DNA from: Thermoanaerobacter sp049701115
Lineage (GTDB): Bacteria; Bacillota; Thermoanaerobacteria; Thermoanaerobacterales; Thermoanaerobacteraceae
Length of the DNA stretch: 9,739 nt
NCBI RefSeq assembly: GCF_049701115.1
Contig: NZ_JBNATX010000048.1
Span: 1 to 9,739 of the forward strand
Reading direction: 5' to 3'
Positions 1 through 6,647 of the stretch are shown here, in pieces. Positions within the stretch are counted from its first letter, which is position 1; every line of letters starts with the position of its first letter. The notes beneath the pieces are model-generated. The model was not told the origin of the DNA. It made no database searches and was given only the letters and a program-made list of their open reading frames with translations. Position numbers and translations under genes: made by a program.

Positions 1-75
1 GAAGGCGGGGCGAGCGAAGCGAGCGGCCACCTGAGCCGTATGGCGAATTGGCCGGCACCCCGCCGGAGCTCGAAA
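1..75. other. GC-rich structured patch of unknown identity
   Basis: Of the first 70 bases, 51 are G or C, far above the AT-rich remainder of the window. The patch can fold: GGCGGGG (4-10) pairs with CCCCGCC (58-64), GGCC (25-28) can pair with GGCC (50-53), and GCC (35-37) with GGC (42-44). A competing hairpin is CCGGC (52-56) with GCCGG (62-66), next to the palindrome GAGCTC (66-71). GCGAGCG is repeated at 10-16 and 19-25. No coding sequence is convincing here. It may be the edge of a mobile element, a structured RNA end, or a dispersed repeat. The window starts inside it, so its left boundary is unknown. Confidence 0.5.
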
Positions 76-80
76 AGTGA

Positions 81-157
81 GCCTTAGTTTAGGCGCTTTG
101 CAACTTACAAGCATTAACACAAAATGCCACTTAAATAAGAAGAACTTTGTCAACAGT
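81..157 (-). repeat. Left arm of diverged inverted repeat (partner at 9666-9739)
   Basis: Reading the minus strand outward from the terminator of the propeller gene, this segment matches the last ~74 bases of the window read on the plus strand. Exact blocks are AACTTTGTCAACAGT (143-157, matching 9666-9680), ACACAAAATGCCACTT (117-132, matching 9685-9700) and CGCTTTG (94-100, matching 9719-9725). Small indels and substitutions separate the blocks. The arms are therefore homologous but diverged, unlike two copies of a recently moved element. The arm could be the end of an insertion sequence or a non-coding dispersed repeat. Confidence 0.7.
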
Positions 158-188
158 TTTAAGGCAGGCTTTTTAGCCTGCCTTAAAA
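157..188 (-). terminator. Terminator-like hairpin after the propeller gene
   Basis: TTTTAAGGCAGGCT (157-170) and AGCCTGCCTTAAAA (175-188) form a perfect 14-bp stem around a TTTT loop. The hairpin abuts the stop codon of the minus-strand propeller gene at 189-191. On the minus strand no long U tract follows apart from the A/T base of the stem itself, so efficiency is uncertain. Its near-symmetry would let it act in both directions. Confidence 0.7.
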
Positions 189-2126
189 TTATGGTATCAA
201 AACCTCATCTTTATAAGGGTCATATACGTAGTATAAAAAACCTTCTTTTAGAGAAATTTGAAATACAAGTTTGTCTTGCTGCCAGAATTGAGGTGATATT
301 TCCTCTATTTTTGTATCCTTAAATTTCAATCTTAGGTCTTCTTTTTTCCCTGTTTTGAGATTGTACACATAAACATTTGATTCTTCGGATATATCGTTAT
401 AAGCGAGTACAGCAAGGTATTTTCCGCTAGAATCTACTTTGATATCTGGTATAACTGTATTTTTAAGAGAATCTATTAGTTTAAATTCTTTTTTAGACAT
501 GTCATAACTTATTATCCAGGTTTGAGACCTATCAACAGTTTGTATTGTAAATAATACCGTGTTAGTTTGCGGACTATAAGTCAAAGTAGTGGCGTGGGTG
601 TTAAGAGTATCTGACAAAATTTCTTTTGGGATTTCTCCTTTGTCAAAGAGCTTTGTTTCAACATTATTTTCTGTTTTATAAAAAGTTCCATTTTTTTCAA
701 TAAACTCCACAGTTCCTAAATCTTTTATGCTGTCAATTATATAGCCATTGCTATCAGGAGACAAATAGTAACGTGATTTATTCACAGAGCAATATCCGTT
801 CATAATATATCCATAGGTCAAGGAAGCATCTACATAAGGTGTACTGCCTTCTGTGCCAGAATCCAATATTTCATAGGCTACAGGATGAGGGTTTGATACC
901 GTCATTATTGGAGGAGGATTTTTCATCAGTACCCTTGCAAAATCTTCATCTCTTACTATTATTGCTTGCAAGAATTTCTTTACTACTTCTTCGGGAGATA
1001 ATGTTTGTGTACCCAATTCTATTTTCATAAGCTGCATTATATTGCCTCTTATATCTTCGTTCAGGTTTTTCAGCACAAAAATGCTTTTTGAATCACTGCT
1101 CCACACGGGCCAGTAATAAGAGTATAAAGTAGTTGTTATATAGTTTTTAATTTCTTTTTCGGATATTTCTGGTGGTAGACTCTTTGGTACGTTTAATGTC
1201 ACTTGTTTTTTGGTCGCTAAAGAAGAGGCATCTGCTATCCATATATTGTTCATATTTACACTAAATTCTATATCACCCATTTTTTCTTTTTTAAGTTCAT
1301 TTTTTTCATAAGCTATATAATAGCCGTTTGGAGATACAGAGGGTCTTTTGCCTTCGTCAATTATTTTTTCACTGCCGTCTTTCAAGTTTTTATAGATTAT
1401 CTTATTATCCCTTTCAAAGACTATAGCATCAGCATTTTTTACAAAAGAACCACAGCACCCGTCTGCCAGTTTGGTAATTTTTAAGTTTTTTAAATCTACA
1501 GTGTTGATATTGCTTTCTTTTACTTCAAAGCCGTGAGTCTCTCTTGGAACAATTACTTGTTCAGTGTAGATTATTTTATTTCCATCGGGTGAAAAAGTTG
1601 CGTCACTATAATAGGTATCTGAATCCTTGCTTTCAATTATTTTATTTTCTTTTCCATCATTTAAATCTTTTATATAAATCGCATTTTTACCGGCAGATGT
1701 GGTTGTTATAAATACTAATTTTGTTCCGTCTGGTGAAACAGCAACTTCGCCGGCAGGCTTATCAATTATTTTTTCAAAGCCTTTACTGTCATATCTATAA
1801 ATTCCCTTTTCATGTAAAGGGACATATATAGTTCCGTTGTATTCTGCGATTTTGCCAGCATTTATTTTTCCTAAACTTATGAAAGAAATTTGATTTAAAA
1901 TCTTTAATTCTTCTGCATTTACTTTTGTTATGAGATTGTCTTGCAGGTGTTTGATGCCGAAAGAAAAGACCATTAGAAGTACTGCTGCAGTTGCCGCGAT
2001 TACTACACCCATCCTTTTCCATTTATTTCTTTTAAATCTTTTTTTAAGAGATTCTTTAAGCTGGTAATTTACAGGGATTAGTTCTTTTAGCCTGTTGAGA
2101 TTTTCCTCTATTCTCTTTTCGTCCAT
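189..2126 (-). CDS. Membrane-anchored beta-propeller protein, probable anti-sigma factor or sensor of the adjacent ECF sigma
   Basis: This encodes about 645 residues. An N-terminal cytoplasmic segment of about 38 residues is charged and contains a helix resembling LKELIPVNYQLKESLKKR. One membrane helix follows (about residues 39-58), with the large C-terminal part predicted outside. That part has TolB/WD40-like (PD40) repeats marked by SPDGTKLVF, SPDGNKIIY and SPNGYYIAY. An NTF2-like segment (about 375-467, starting SPEEVVKKFLQA) comes next, then more propeller-like repeats to the end. ATG at 2126 is preferred because GGAGGG lies about seven bases upstream; in-frame ATGs at 2132 and 2144 are too close to or upstream of that site. 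The sigma gene's stop overlaps this start region, implying translational coupling. The short cytoplasmic tail next to an ECF gene suggests anti-sigma function, but no zinc-binding HxxxCxxC anti-sigma motif is visible, so the role is inferred from context. Confidence 0.85.
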   Translation of the reverse strand: MDEKRIEENLNRLKELIPVNYQLKESLKKRFKRNKWKRMGVVIAATAAVLLMVFSFGIKHLQDNLITKVNAEELKILNQISFISLGKINAGKIAEYNGTIYVPLHEKGIYRYDSKGFEKIIDKPAGEVAVSPDGTKLVFITTTSAGKNAIYIKDLNDGKENKIIESKDSDTYYSDATFSPDGNKIIYTEQVIVPRETHGFEVKESNINTVDLKNLKITKLADGCCGSFVKNADAIVFERDNKIIYKNLKDGSEKIIDEGKRPSVSPNGYYIAYEKNELKKEKMGDIEFSVNMNNIWIADASSLATKKQVTLNVPKSLPPEISEKEIKNYITTTLYSYYWPVWSSDSKSIFVLKNLNEDIRGNIMQLMKIELGTQTLSPEEVVKKFLQAIIVRDEDFARVLMKNPPPIMTVSNPHPVAYEILDSGTEGSTPYVDASLTYGYIMNGYCSVNKSRYYLSPDSNGYIIDSIKDLGTVEFIEKNGTFYKTENNVETKLFDKGEIPKEILSDTLNTHATTLTYSPQTNTVLFTIQTVDRSQTWIISYDMSKKEFKLIDSLKNTVIPDIKVDSSGKYLAVLAYNDISEESNVYVYNLKTGKKEDLRLKFKDTKIEEISPQFWQQDKLVFQISLKEGFLYYVYDPYKDEVLIP

Positions 2127-2128
2127 TT

Positions 2129-2617
2129 TCATCCCTCCAGACATTTTATTACAAGATTTTTTAATTTTTGAATAATTCTAAAAGCCTTCATTTTTACTGC
2201 ATCTTCAGTTTTTTCTACTATTTGTGATATTTCTCTATGAGTCATTCCGCCAAAGTATTTTAAATTTATAATTTCAATTTCTTCTTTAGGGAGAGAATAA
2301 ATTGACTTTTTAAGACAATTTAATTCTACTTCCTTTTCAAGTTTGTCTTCAAATACATCGGGATAAGAATGCTCCATAATGAGTTCTTCTGATAGTAGGT
2401 TTTTTTTCATTCTATAATAGTCTGTTATAGTATTTCGGGCTATAGAAAAAATCCATGCCTTTGGGTTTGATTTTACTGTATTATACTTTTCAAAAGCTTT
2501 TTGAAAAATTTCGCTCACAATATCATCTGCATCCCATTTATTACCAATTTTGAAGTATACATATCGGTACATATCGTCAAAGTGTTTCTCATAAAATTCA
2601 ATAAAACTTTCTGGCAC
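2129..2617 (-). CDS. ECF-type RNA polymerase sigma factor (sigma-70 family)
   Basis: The product is 162 residues, normal for an ECF sigma with only regions 2 and 4. Region 2 spans about residues 8-72, with the DADDIVSEIFQKAFEKY core-binding helix and the PKAWIFSIARNTITDYYR promoter-melting and -10 segment. Region 4 spans about 100-155, with LPKEEIEIINLKYFGGMTHREI and a helix-turn-helix ending near KMKAFRIIQKLK. The start is a GTG preceded by GGGAGG about eight bases upstream. The gene ends in TGA overlapping the start region of the downstream propeller gene, a usual arrangement for a sigma and its membrane regulator. An ECF-type promoter lies just upstream, suggesting autoregulation. The signal and regulon cannot be told from the sequence, so I assign no gene name. 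Confidence 0.95.
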   Translation of the reverse strand: MPESFIEFYEKHFDDMYRYVYFKIGNKWDADDIVSEIFQKAFEKYNTVKSNPKAWIFSIARNTITDYYRMKKNLLSEELIMEHSYPDVFEDKLEKEVELNCLKKSIYSLPKEEIEIINLKYFGGMTHREISQIVEKTEDAVKMKAFRIIQKLKNLVIKCLEG

Positions 2618-2662
2618 AAATTTGGCCTCCCTTCCTTCCCTTTATTGACTCCTCCATCTTTA

Positions 2663-2690
2663 TAGACGAGAATATACACAAAGAGTAACA
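2663..2690 (-). promoter_or_regulatory. Candidate ECF-type autoregulatory promoter of the sigma operon
   Basis: On the minus strand, TGTTAC (2690-2685) and CGTCTA (2668-2663) are separated by exactly 16 bases. This resembles the TGWAAC-N16/17-CGWC pattern of Firmicute ECF sigma factors such as SigX, SigW and SigM. Transcription would start near 2655, about 40 bases before the GTG of the sigma gene. Autoregulation is inferred from motif and position. Confidence 0.6.
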
Positions 2691-2698
2691 ATACTCTT
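2681..2698. promoter_or_regulatory. Perfect palindrome in the divergent promoter region, possible operator
   Basis: AAGAGTA (2681-2687) and TACTCTT (2692-2698) are perfect inverted arms separated by ACAA. The palindrome covers the -35 box of the ECF promoter and reaches the first bases of the leuS -35 box. This is a plausible dimer binding site for a regulator acting on one or both promoters. No regulator is identified. Confidence 0.4.
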
Positions 2699-2725
2699 GC
2701 ATTTATTTCAGTTTTATAATAAAAT
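2697..2725 (+). promoter_or_regulatory. Housekeeping promoter of the leuS T-box transcript
   Basis: TTGCAT (2697-2702) and TAAAAT (2720-2725) are 17 bases apart, a good sigma-A-type promoter. The predicted start near 2732 lies shortly before the first T-box stem. A better -10 sequence, TATAAT at 2715-2720, is badly spaced from this -35 but could contribute. Confidence 0.6.
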
Positions 2726-2745
2726 AATGTACAAATCAATAAAAA

Positions 2746-2973
2746 ATGCGATGAAGCGGAGCAGTAGGCAACGAGGGCTTTCAGAGAGCCGTTGGTAAGT
2801 GCGAAACGGTAGTTCCTGTTGCTGAAACTCGCCGCAGAGCAGGCGCACTGAAGTGAGAGTAGGTGCGCACGGTCTTCCGCCGTTATAGGGTTGAGGGGGC
2901 GCTTTTGCGCCAAAAAGAGTGGTACCGCGGAAGAGGTGGGTCTTTCGTCTCTTTGAGATGAAAGGCTTTTTTT
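2746..2973 (+). ncRNA. T-box leader, leucine-responsive (CTC specifier), controlling leuS
   Basis: This untranslated leader senses uncharged tRNA and controls read-through into leuS. Stem I has the AGTA motif (2763-2766) opposite GAA (2824-2826), with flanking helices GGCAAC/GTTGCT (2767-2772 with 2818-2823) and GCGG/CCGC (2756-2759 with 2832-2835). This places the specifier at CTC (2828-2830), followed by G, and so reads leucine, in agreement with the downstream gene. A Stem II-like helix is GCGCAC/GTGCGC (2843-2848 and 2863-2868). Stem III is GGCGC/GCGCC (2898-2902 and 2907-2911). The T-box consensus AGAGTGGTACCGCGG sits at 2916-2930, and a terminator completes the leader. Boundaries are approximate. 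Confidence 0.95.
2940..2973 (+). terminator. Intrinsic terminator of the leuS T-box
   Basis: GTCTTTCGTCTC (2940-2951) pairs with GAGATGAAAGGC (2955-2966) with G-U pairs, closing a TTT loop and followed by seven Ts (2967-2973). The competing antiterminator would use the upstream T-box sequence TGGTACCGCGG, as expected for the family. The terminator ends just before ATG 2975, so that ATG is a poor start for leuS. Confidence 0.9.
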
Positions 2974-3007
2974 AATGGAAGAATTAAAAAAAATAGAGGT
3001 GGAGGAT

Positions 3008-5458
3008 ATGGCGTATTCAGTAGATATTGACAGGAAATGGCAAAAAATTTGGGAAGAAACGAAACTCTATAAGTTTAATCCCGAAAATGTAGACAGAAAG
3101 CTTTACTGCTTGGAGATGTTTCCTTATCCTTCAGGAGCAAAGCTTCACGTGGGGCACTGGTATAATTATGGACCTACCGATTCATGGGCGAGAATGAAAA
3201 GGATGCAAGGTTGGGAAGTATTCCACCCTATGGGCTTTGATGCTTTTGGGCTTCCTGCTGAAAATTATGCCATAAAGACAGGCATACATCCTTATGACTC
3301 GACAATGGAAAACATAAGGACTATGGAAAGACAACTCAGAGAAATGGGAGTGACATTTGACTGGGACTATGAAGTTATAACCTGCTTGCCAGAATATTAC
3401 AAATGGACCCAATGGATTTTTTTAAAGCTTTATGAAGCAGGACTTGCCTACAGGAAAAAAGCACCCGTAAACTGGTGCCCGAGCTGTCAAACTGTTCTCG
3501 CGAATGAGCAGGTAATTGATGGAAAATGTGAAAGGTGCGGAACTGAAGTTACAAAGAAGGAACTTACTCAGTGGTTTTTCAAGATAACTGCCTATGCGGA
3601 AGAACTTTTAGAAAAATTAGATGACCTTGATTGGCCTGAAAAAACTAAAATGATGCAGAGGAACTGGATTGGTAAATCTGAGGGTGCTGAGATAGAATTT
3701 AAAGTTGATGGTAAAGATTTGTCTTTTAAAGTCTTTACTACAAGGGCAGATACGCTGTTTGGTGCAACCTATGCGGTATTAGCTCCCGAGCACGAATTGG
3801 TAGATTTGATTACTACAGAGGAGTATAGAGATGCTGTTGAAGAATACAAGGAGTATGCCAAAAAGCAGAGTGAGATTGAGAGGCTTTCAACAGAAAAAGA
3901 AAAAACGGGAGTATTTACAGGAGCATATGCCATTCATCCATTGACAGGTGAAAAACTTCCCATTTGGATAGCTGATTATGTGCTGGTAACTTACGGTACT
4001 GGATGTGTTATGGGAGTTCCTGGCCACGATGAGAGAGATTATGAATTTGCTACTAAATACAATCTGCCTATAAAGAGGGTTATAAAAGGAGTTGGAGATG
4101 TAGACGACAGTCTGCCTTTTGTGGAATATGGGATTTTAGTAAATAGTGGAGAATTTGATGGGATGACATCTGAGGAAGCGAGAATAAAAATAGTCGAAAA
4201 ATTGAAAGCAGAAGGAAAAGCAGAGTTTAAGGTAAATTACAGGATGAGAGACTGGCTTGTATCCAGACAGAGGTACTGGGGAGCTCCCATTCCTATAATC
4301 CACTGCGAACGCTGCGGAATAGTGCCTGTGCCAGAAGAGGACTTACCTGTACTTTTACCTTATGACGTTGAATTTGAGCCAACGGGAGAATCACCTCTTA
4401 AAAAGCATGCAGGCTTTATGAATGTTACATGTCCAAAGTGTGGAGGTCCTGCTTTAAGAGATCCTGATACTCTTGATACTTTTGTCGATTCTTCTTGGTA
4501 TTATTTAAGATACCCTGATAATAAAAACGATAAAGAGCCTTTTAATAAAGAGTGGATAAATAAAATGCTCCCTGTAGATAAGTATGTAGGTGGGGCAGAG
4601 CATGCCACTATGCACCTTTTATACTCTAGATTCATAACAAAGGTTTTGAGAGACTTAGGGTATCTCGATTTTGATGAACCTTTCCTGTCACTGGTACACC
4701 AGGGCACGATTTTAGGGCCGGACGGACATAGGATGAGCAAATCGAGAGGGAATGTTATTTCGCCGGATGACTATATTAAGCAGTACGGTTCAGATGTATT
4801 TAGGCTGTATCTCATGTTTGGCTTTTCTTACTCAGAGGGTGGGCCATGGAGCGATGAAGGAATAAGAGCTATTGCTAGATTTGTTAACAGGGTAGAGAGG
4901 TTTATAGAAAAATTTATTGAGACCAGGGCAAATCCGGGCAAGACAAAAGAAGAAATAGAAGACCCGGAAAAAGAATTGAACTATGTGAGACACTACACTA
5001 TAAAACATGTGACATTGGATGCTGATAAATTTGAATTCAACACTGCTATAGCTAGAATAATGGAACTTGTGAATGCTTTGTACAAATATGAAAATGAGGT
5101 TGAAGTAAAGAACATGAAATTTTATGAAGATGTGGTAAAGGATTTTGTGAAGGTTTTAGCTCCGTTTGCGCCTCATTTCTCTGAAGAGATGTGGGAAAGA
5201 CTGGGTTATGAATACTCTGTTTTCAATCAGAAGTGGCCTGAATGGGATGAAAATGCCCTTGAAAGAGAGATGATAGAAATAGCCCTTCAGGTAAATGGGA
5301 AGGTTAGAAGCAAGGTTCAGGTTCCTTCAAATGCAACGGAGGAAGAGTTGAGGCAGATTGCCCTTTCTGATGAGAGGGTGAAGTCTTACCTTGATGGCAA
5401 AGAAATAAAGAAAGTGATAATTGTAAAAAATAGACTTGTGAATATTGTGGTAAACTAA
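3008..5458 (+). CDS. leuS: Leucyl-tRNA synthetase
   Basis: This cytoplasmic class I enzyme charges tRNA-Leu using ATP and leucine. From ATG 3008 it has 816 residues, normal for bacterial LeuRS. The catalytic HIGH motif appears as HVGH (47-50) after PYPSGAKL, and the KMSKS loop as RMSKS (575-579). A zinc-ribbon-like insertion has CPSC (157-160) and CERC (174-177); a second CxxC pair lies before the DTLDTFVDSSWYYLRY segment. The CP1 editing domain looks intact, with the threonine-rich TTRADTLFGATY (from 244) and HDERDYEFA (from 340, including the conserved Asp 341). The C-terminus carries the usual anticodon-binding and tail domains, ending in VNIVVN. I prefer ATG 3008 over the in-frame ATG 2975 because GAGGTG lies six bases upstream, MAYSVDIDRKWQKIWEE is the usual family N-terminus, and ATG 2975 abuts the terminator. 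Expression is controlled by the leucine T-box. Confidence 0.97.
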   Translation: MAYSVDIDRKWQKIWEETKLYKFNPENVDRKLYCLEMFPYPSGAKLHVGHWYNYGPTDSWARMKRMQGWEVFHPMGFDAFGLPAENYAIKTGIHPYDSTMENIRTMERQLREMGVTFDWDYEVITCLPEYYKWTQWIFLKLYEAGLAYRKKAPVNWCPSCQTVLANEQVIDGKCERCGTEVTKKELTQWFFKITAYAEELLEKLDDLDWPEKTKMMQRNWIGKSEGAEIEFKVDGKDLSFKVFTTRADTLFGATYAVLAPEHELVDLITTEEYRDAVEEYKEYAKKQSEIERLSTEKEKTGVFTGAYAIHPLTGEKLPIWIADYVLVTYGTGCVMGVPGHDERDYEFATKYNLPIKRVIKGVGDVDDSLPFVEYGILVNSGEFDGMTSEEARIKIVEKLKAEGKAEFKVNYRMRDWLVSRQRYWGAPIPIIHCERCGIVPVPEEDLPVLLPYDVEFEPTGESPLKKHAGFMNVTCPKCGGPALRDPDTLDTFVDSSWYYLRYPDNKNDKEPFNKEWINKMLPVDKYVGGAEHATMHLLYSRFITKVLRDLGYLDFDEPFLSLVHQGTILGPDGHRMSKSRGNVISPDDYIKQYGSDVFRLYLMFGFSYSEGGPWSDEGIRAIARFVNRVERFIEKFIETRANPGKTKEEIEDPEKELNYVRHYTIKHVTLDADKFEFNTAIARIMELVNALYKYENEVEVKNMKFYEDVVKDFVKVLAPFAPHFSEEMWERLGYEYSVFNQKWPEWDENALEREMIEIALQVNGKVRSKVQVPSNATEEELRQIALSDERVKSYLDGKEIKKVIIVKNRLVNIVVN

Positions 5459-5486
5459 GGCAGGGCTTGCCCCTGCTTTAATTTTT
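5457..5486 (+). terminator. Intrinsic terminator of leuS
   Basis: AAGGCAGGG (5457-5465) pairs with CCCTGCTTT (5471-5479), one G-U pair included, around a five-base loop, followed by AATTTTT. The stem begins within the leuS stop codon. Confidence 0.85.
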
Positions 5487-5496
5487 GTGGTATAAT
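5467..5496 (+). promoter_or_regulatory. Promoter of the psuK-psuG operon (extended -10)
   Basis: A perfect TATAAT (5491-5496) is preceded by TGG, giving an extended -10. TTGCCC (5467-5472), 18 bases upstream, is a possible -35 inside the leuS terminator. Transcription would start near 5503, about 43 bases before the psuK start. Confidence 0.65.
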
Positions 5497-5507
5497 ATAC
5501 TTGCAAA

Positions 5508-5532
5508 TGTTTGATAAACAAATAATTGTTTA
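5508..5532. promoter_or_regulatory. Operator-like palindromes in the psuK leader
   Basis: TAAACAA (5515-5521) and TTGTTTA (5526-5532) are perfect inverted arms around ATAA. An overlapping palindrome is TGTTT (5508-5512) with AAACA (5516-5520). Three TGTTT-type half-sites thus alternate between the start of transcription and the ribosome binding site AGGAG (5532-5536). PsuK itself has an N-terminal helix-turn-helix, so this is a good candidate for its own operator. That link is inference. Confidence 0.45.
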
Positions 5533-5545
5533 GGAGTGTGTTAAT

Positions 5546-6643
5546 GTGGCATTAACGCAAAGAGAAAAAGATATATTAAGACTCATAAAGAAAAATCCCA
5601 TGATCTCGCAAGAAGAACTGGCAAAGATGCTGGGAATAAGCCGCTCAGCTGTAGCAGGGCACATAGCCAACCTCATGAAAAAAGGATTTATATTAGGTAG
5701 GGGCTATGTGGTAAGAGATTTAAAAGGAGTTACTGTAATCGGAGGTGCGAATATAGATATAAAAGGCAAACCCTACAAAGAGTTAAAGCAGCACACGTCA
5801 AATCCAGGTTATATAAACATAGCACCCGGAGGAGTAGGAAGAAATATCGCCCATAATCTTGCACAGCTCAATGTTCCTGTTACTTTTTTAAGTGTTGTAG
5901 GTAATGACGATGAGGGGAGGAGGCTTTTAGAGGAGACAAGGCAGGCAGGAGTTAATGTAGAAGAAGTGGTGATTTCAACGACGAGACGGACAGGCATATA
6001 TCTTGCTATTTTAAATGCTATTGGGGATATGGATATAGCTCTTTCGGGTATGGACATTTTGGAGGAATTAAACATACAGTATCTTGAGTCCAAGACAGAA
6101 GTCATAAAAAACAGTGAGATTGTAGTTTTTGATGCCAATATTCCTGAAGAGAGCATAATATATGTGACTGAGTTATGTTATAACAATAATATCCCTGTTG
6201 TAGTGGAACCTGTCTCAATAGATAAGGCTCAAAAGCTAAAAGGCGTGTTAGACAAAATCGACTACATCACACCAAATAAAGAAGAGTTGGAATCTATTAC
6301 AGGGATGAGCGTAGCAAATGACGAGGATATGAAAAAAGCGGTTAAATTTTTAAGACAAAAGGGAGTAAAAAATGTTATAGTGACATTAGGAGAAAGAGGT
6401 GTCTACGTTTCTTCAGAGGAATTAGAAAAGTTTATTGAGCCTTATAAAACTGATATTGTGGATGCTACTGGTGCTGGGGATGCACTGACAGCGGGACTGG
6501 TTTACGGTATTTTCAATGGATATTCGCTTGAGATTTCAATAAAAATGGGGCTTGCTGCAGCTTCTCTGACTATTTCTTCGCCTTATACGGTTAACCCGTT
6601 TTTAAATGAAAATCAATTAAAAAATATGGTAAAGGAGATTTGA
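5546..6643 (+). CDS. psuK: Pseudouridine kinase with N-terminal helix-turn-helix (PfkB family)
   Basis: This enzyme is predicted to phosphorylate pseudouridine to pseudouridine 5'-phosphate with ATP, the first step of pseudouridine breakdown. The 365-residue protein has a winged-helix-like domain (about 1-55, including ISQEELAKMLGISRSAVAGHI) followed by a PfkB ribokinase-fold domain (about 60-365). Visible PfkB motifs are GGVGRN (95-100) in the sugar-binding region, TPNKEE (242-247), and DATGAGDA (306-313) with the catalytic base expected at Asp 312. The GANIDIKGKP start of the kinase domain and the adjacent psuG support pseudouridine over other nucleosides or sugars. The start is a GTG with AGGAG nine bases upstream; ATG 5544 is out of frame and stops at once. 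The HTH suggests a second role as a transcriptional regulator, as in YeiI-type HTH-PfkB proteins, but DNA binding is unproven. Confidence 0.88.
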   Translation: MALTQREKDILRLIKKNPMISQEELAKMLGISRSAVAGHIANLMKKGFILGRGYVVRDLKGVTVIGGANIDIKGKPYKELKQHTSNPGYINIAPGGVGRNIAHNLAQLNVPVTFLSVVGNDDEGRRLLEETRQAGVNVEEVVISTTRRTGIYLAILNAIGDMDIALSGMDILEELNIQYLESKTEVIKNSEIVVFDANIPEESIIYVTELCYNNNIPVVVEPVSIDKAQKLKGVLDKIDYITPNKEELESITGMSVANDEDMKKAVKFLRQKGVKNVIVTLGERGVYVSSEELEKFIEPYKTDIVDATGAGDALTAGLVYGIFNGYSLEISIKMGLAAASLTISSPYTVNPFLNENQLKNMVKEI

Positions 6644-6647
6644 AAAA

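Noticed and set aside
33..42. GAGCCGTATG resembles the 5' strand of group II intron domain V
   Set aside because: The matching 3' strand (CGTACGGTTC-like) and the GNRA-capped stem are absent; the following bases pair differently.
77..322. An open reading frame of 81 codons on the plus strand
   Set aside because: It runs through the left repeat arm, the terminator hairpin and the antisense of the propeller gene's end. It has no ribosome site or recognisable protein features.
2697..2720. TTGCAT with TATAAT (2715-2720) as the leuS promoter
   Set aside because: The spacer is only 12 bases. TAAAAT at 2720-2725, 17 bases away, is the better -10.
2515..2913. A minus-strand open reading frame of 132 codons
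   Set aside because: It covers the T-box leader and divergent promoters in antisense and overlaps the ECF sigma gene in another frame; its composition is unlike a protein.
2975..3007. ATG 2975 as the leuS start
   Set aside because: It directly follows the terminator T tract without a ribosome site; ATG 3008 has GAGGTG at the right distance and the family's usual N-terminus.
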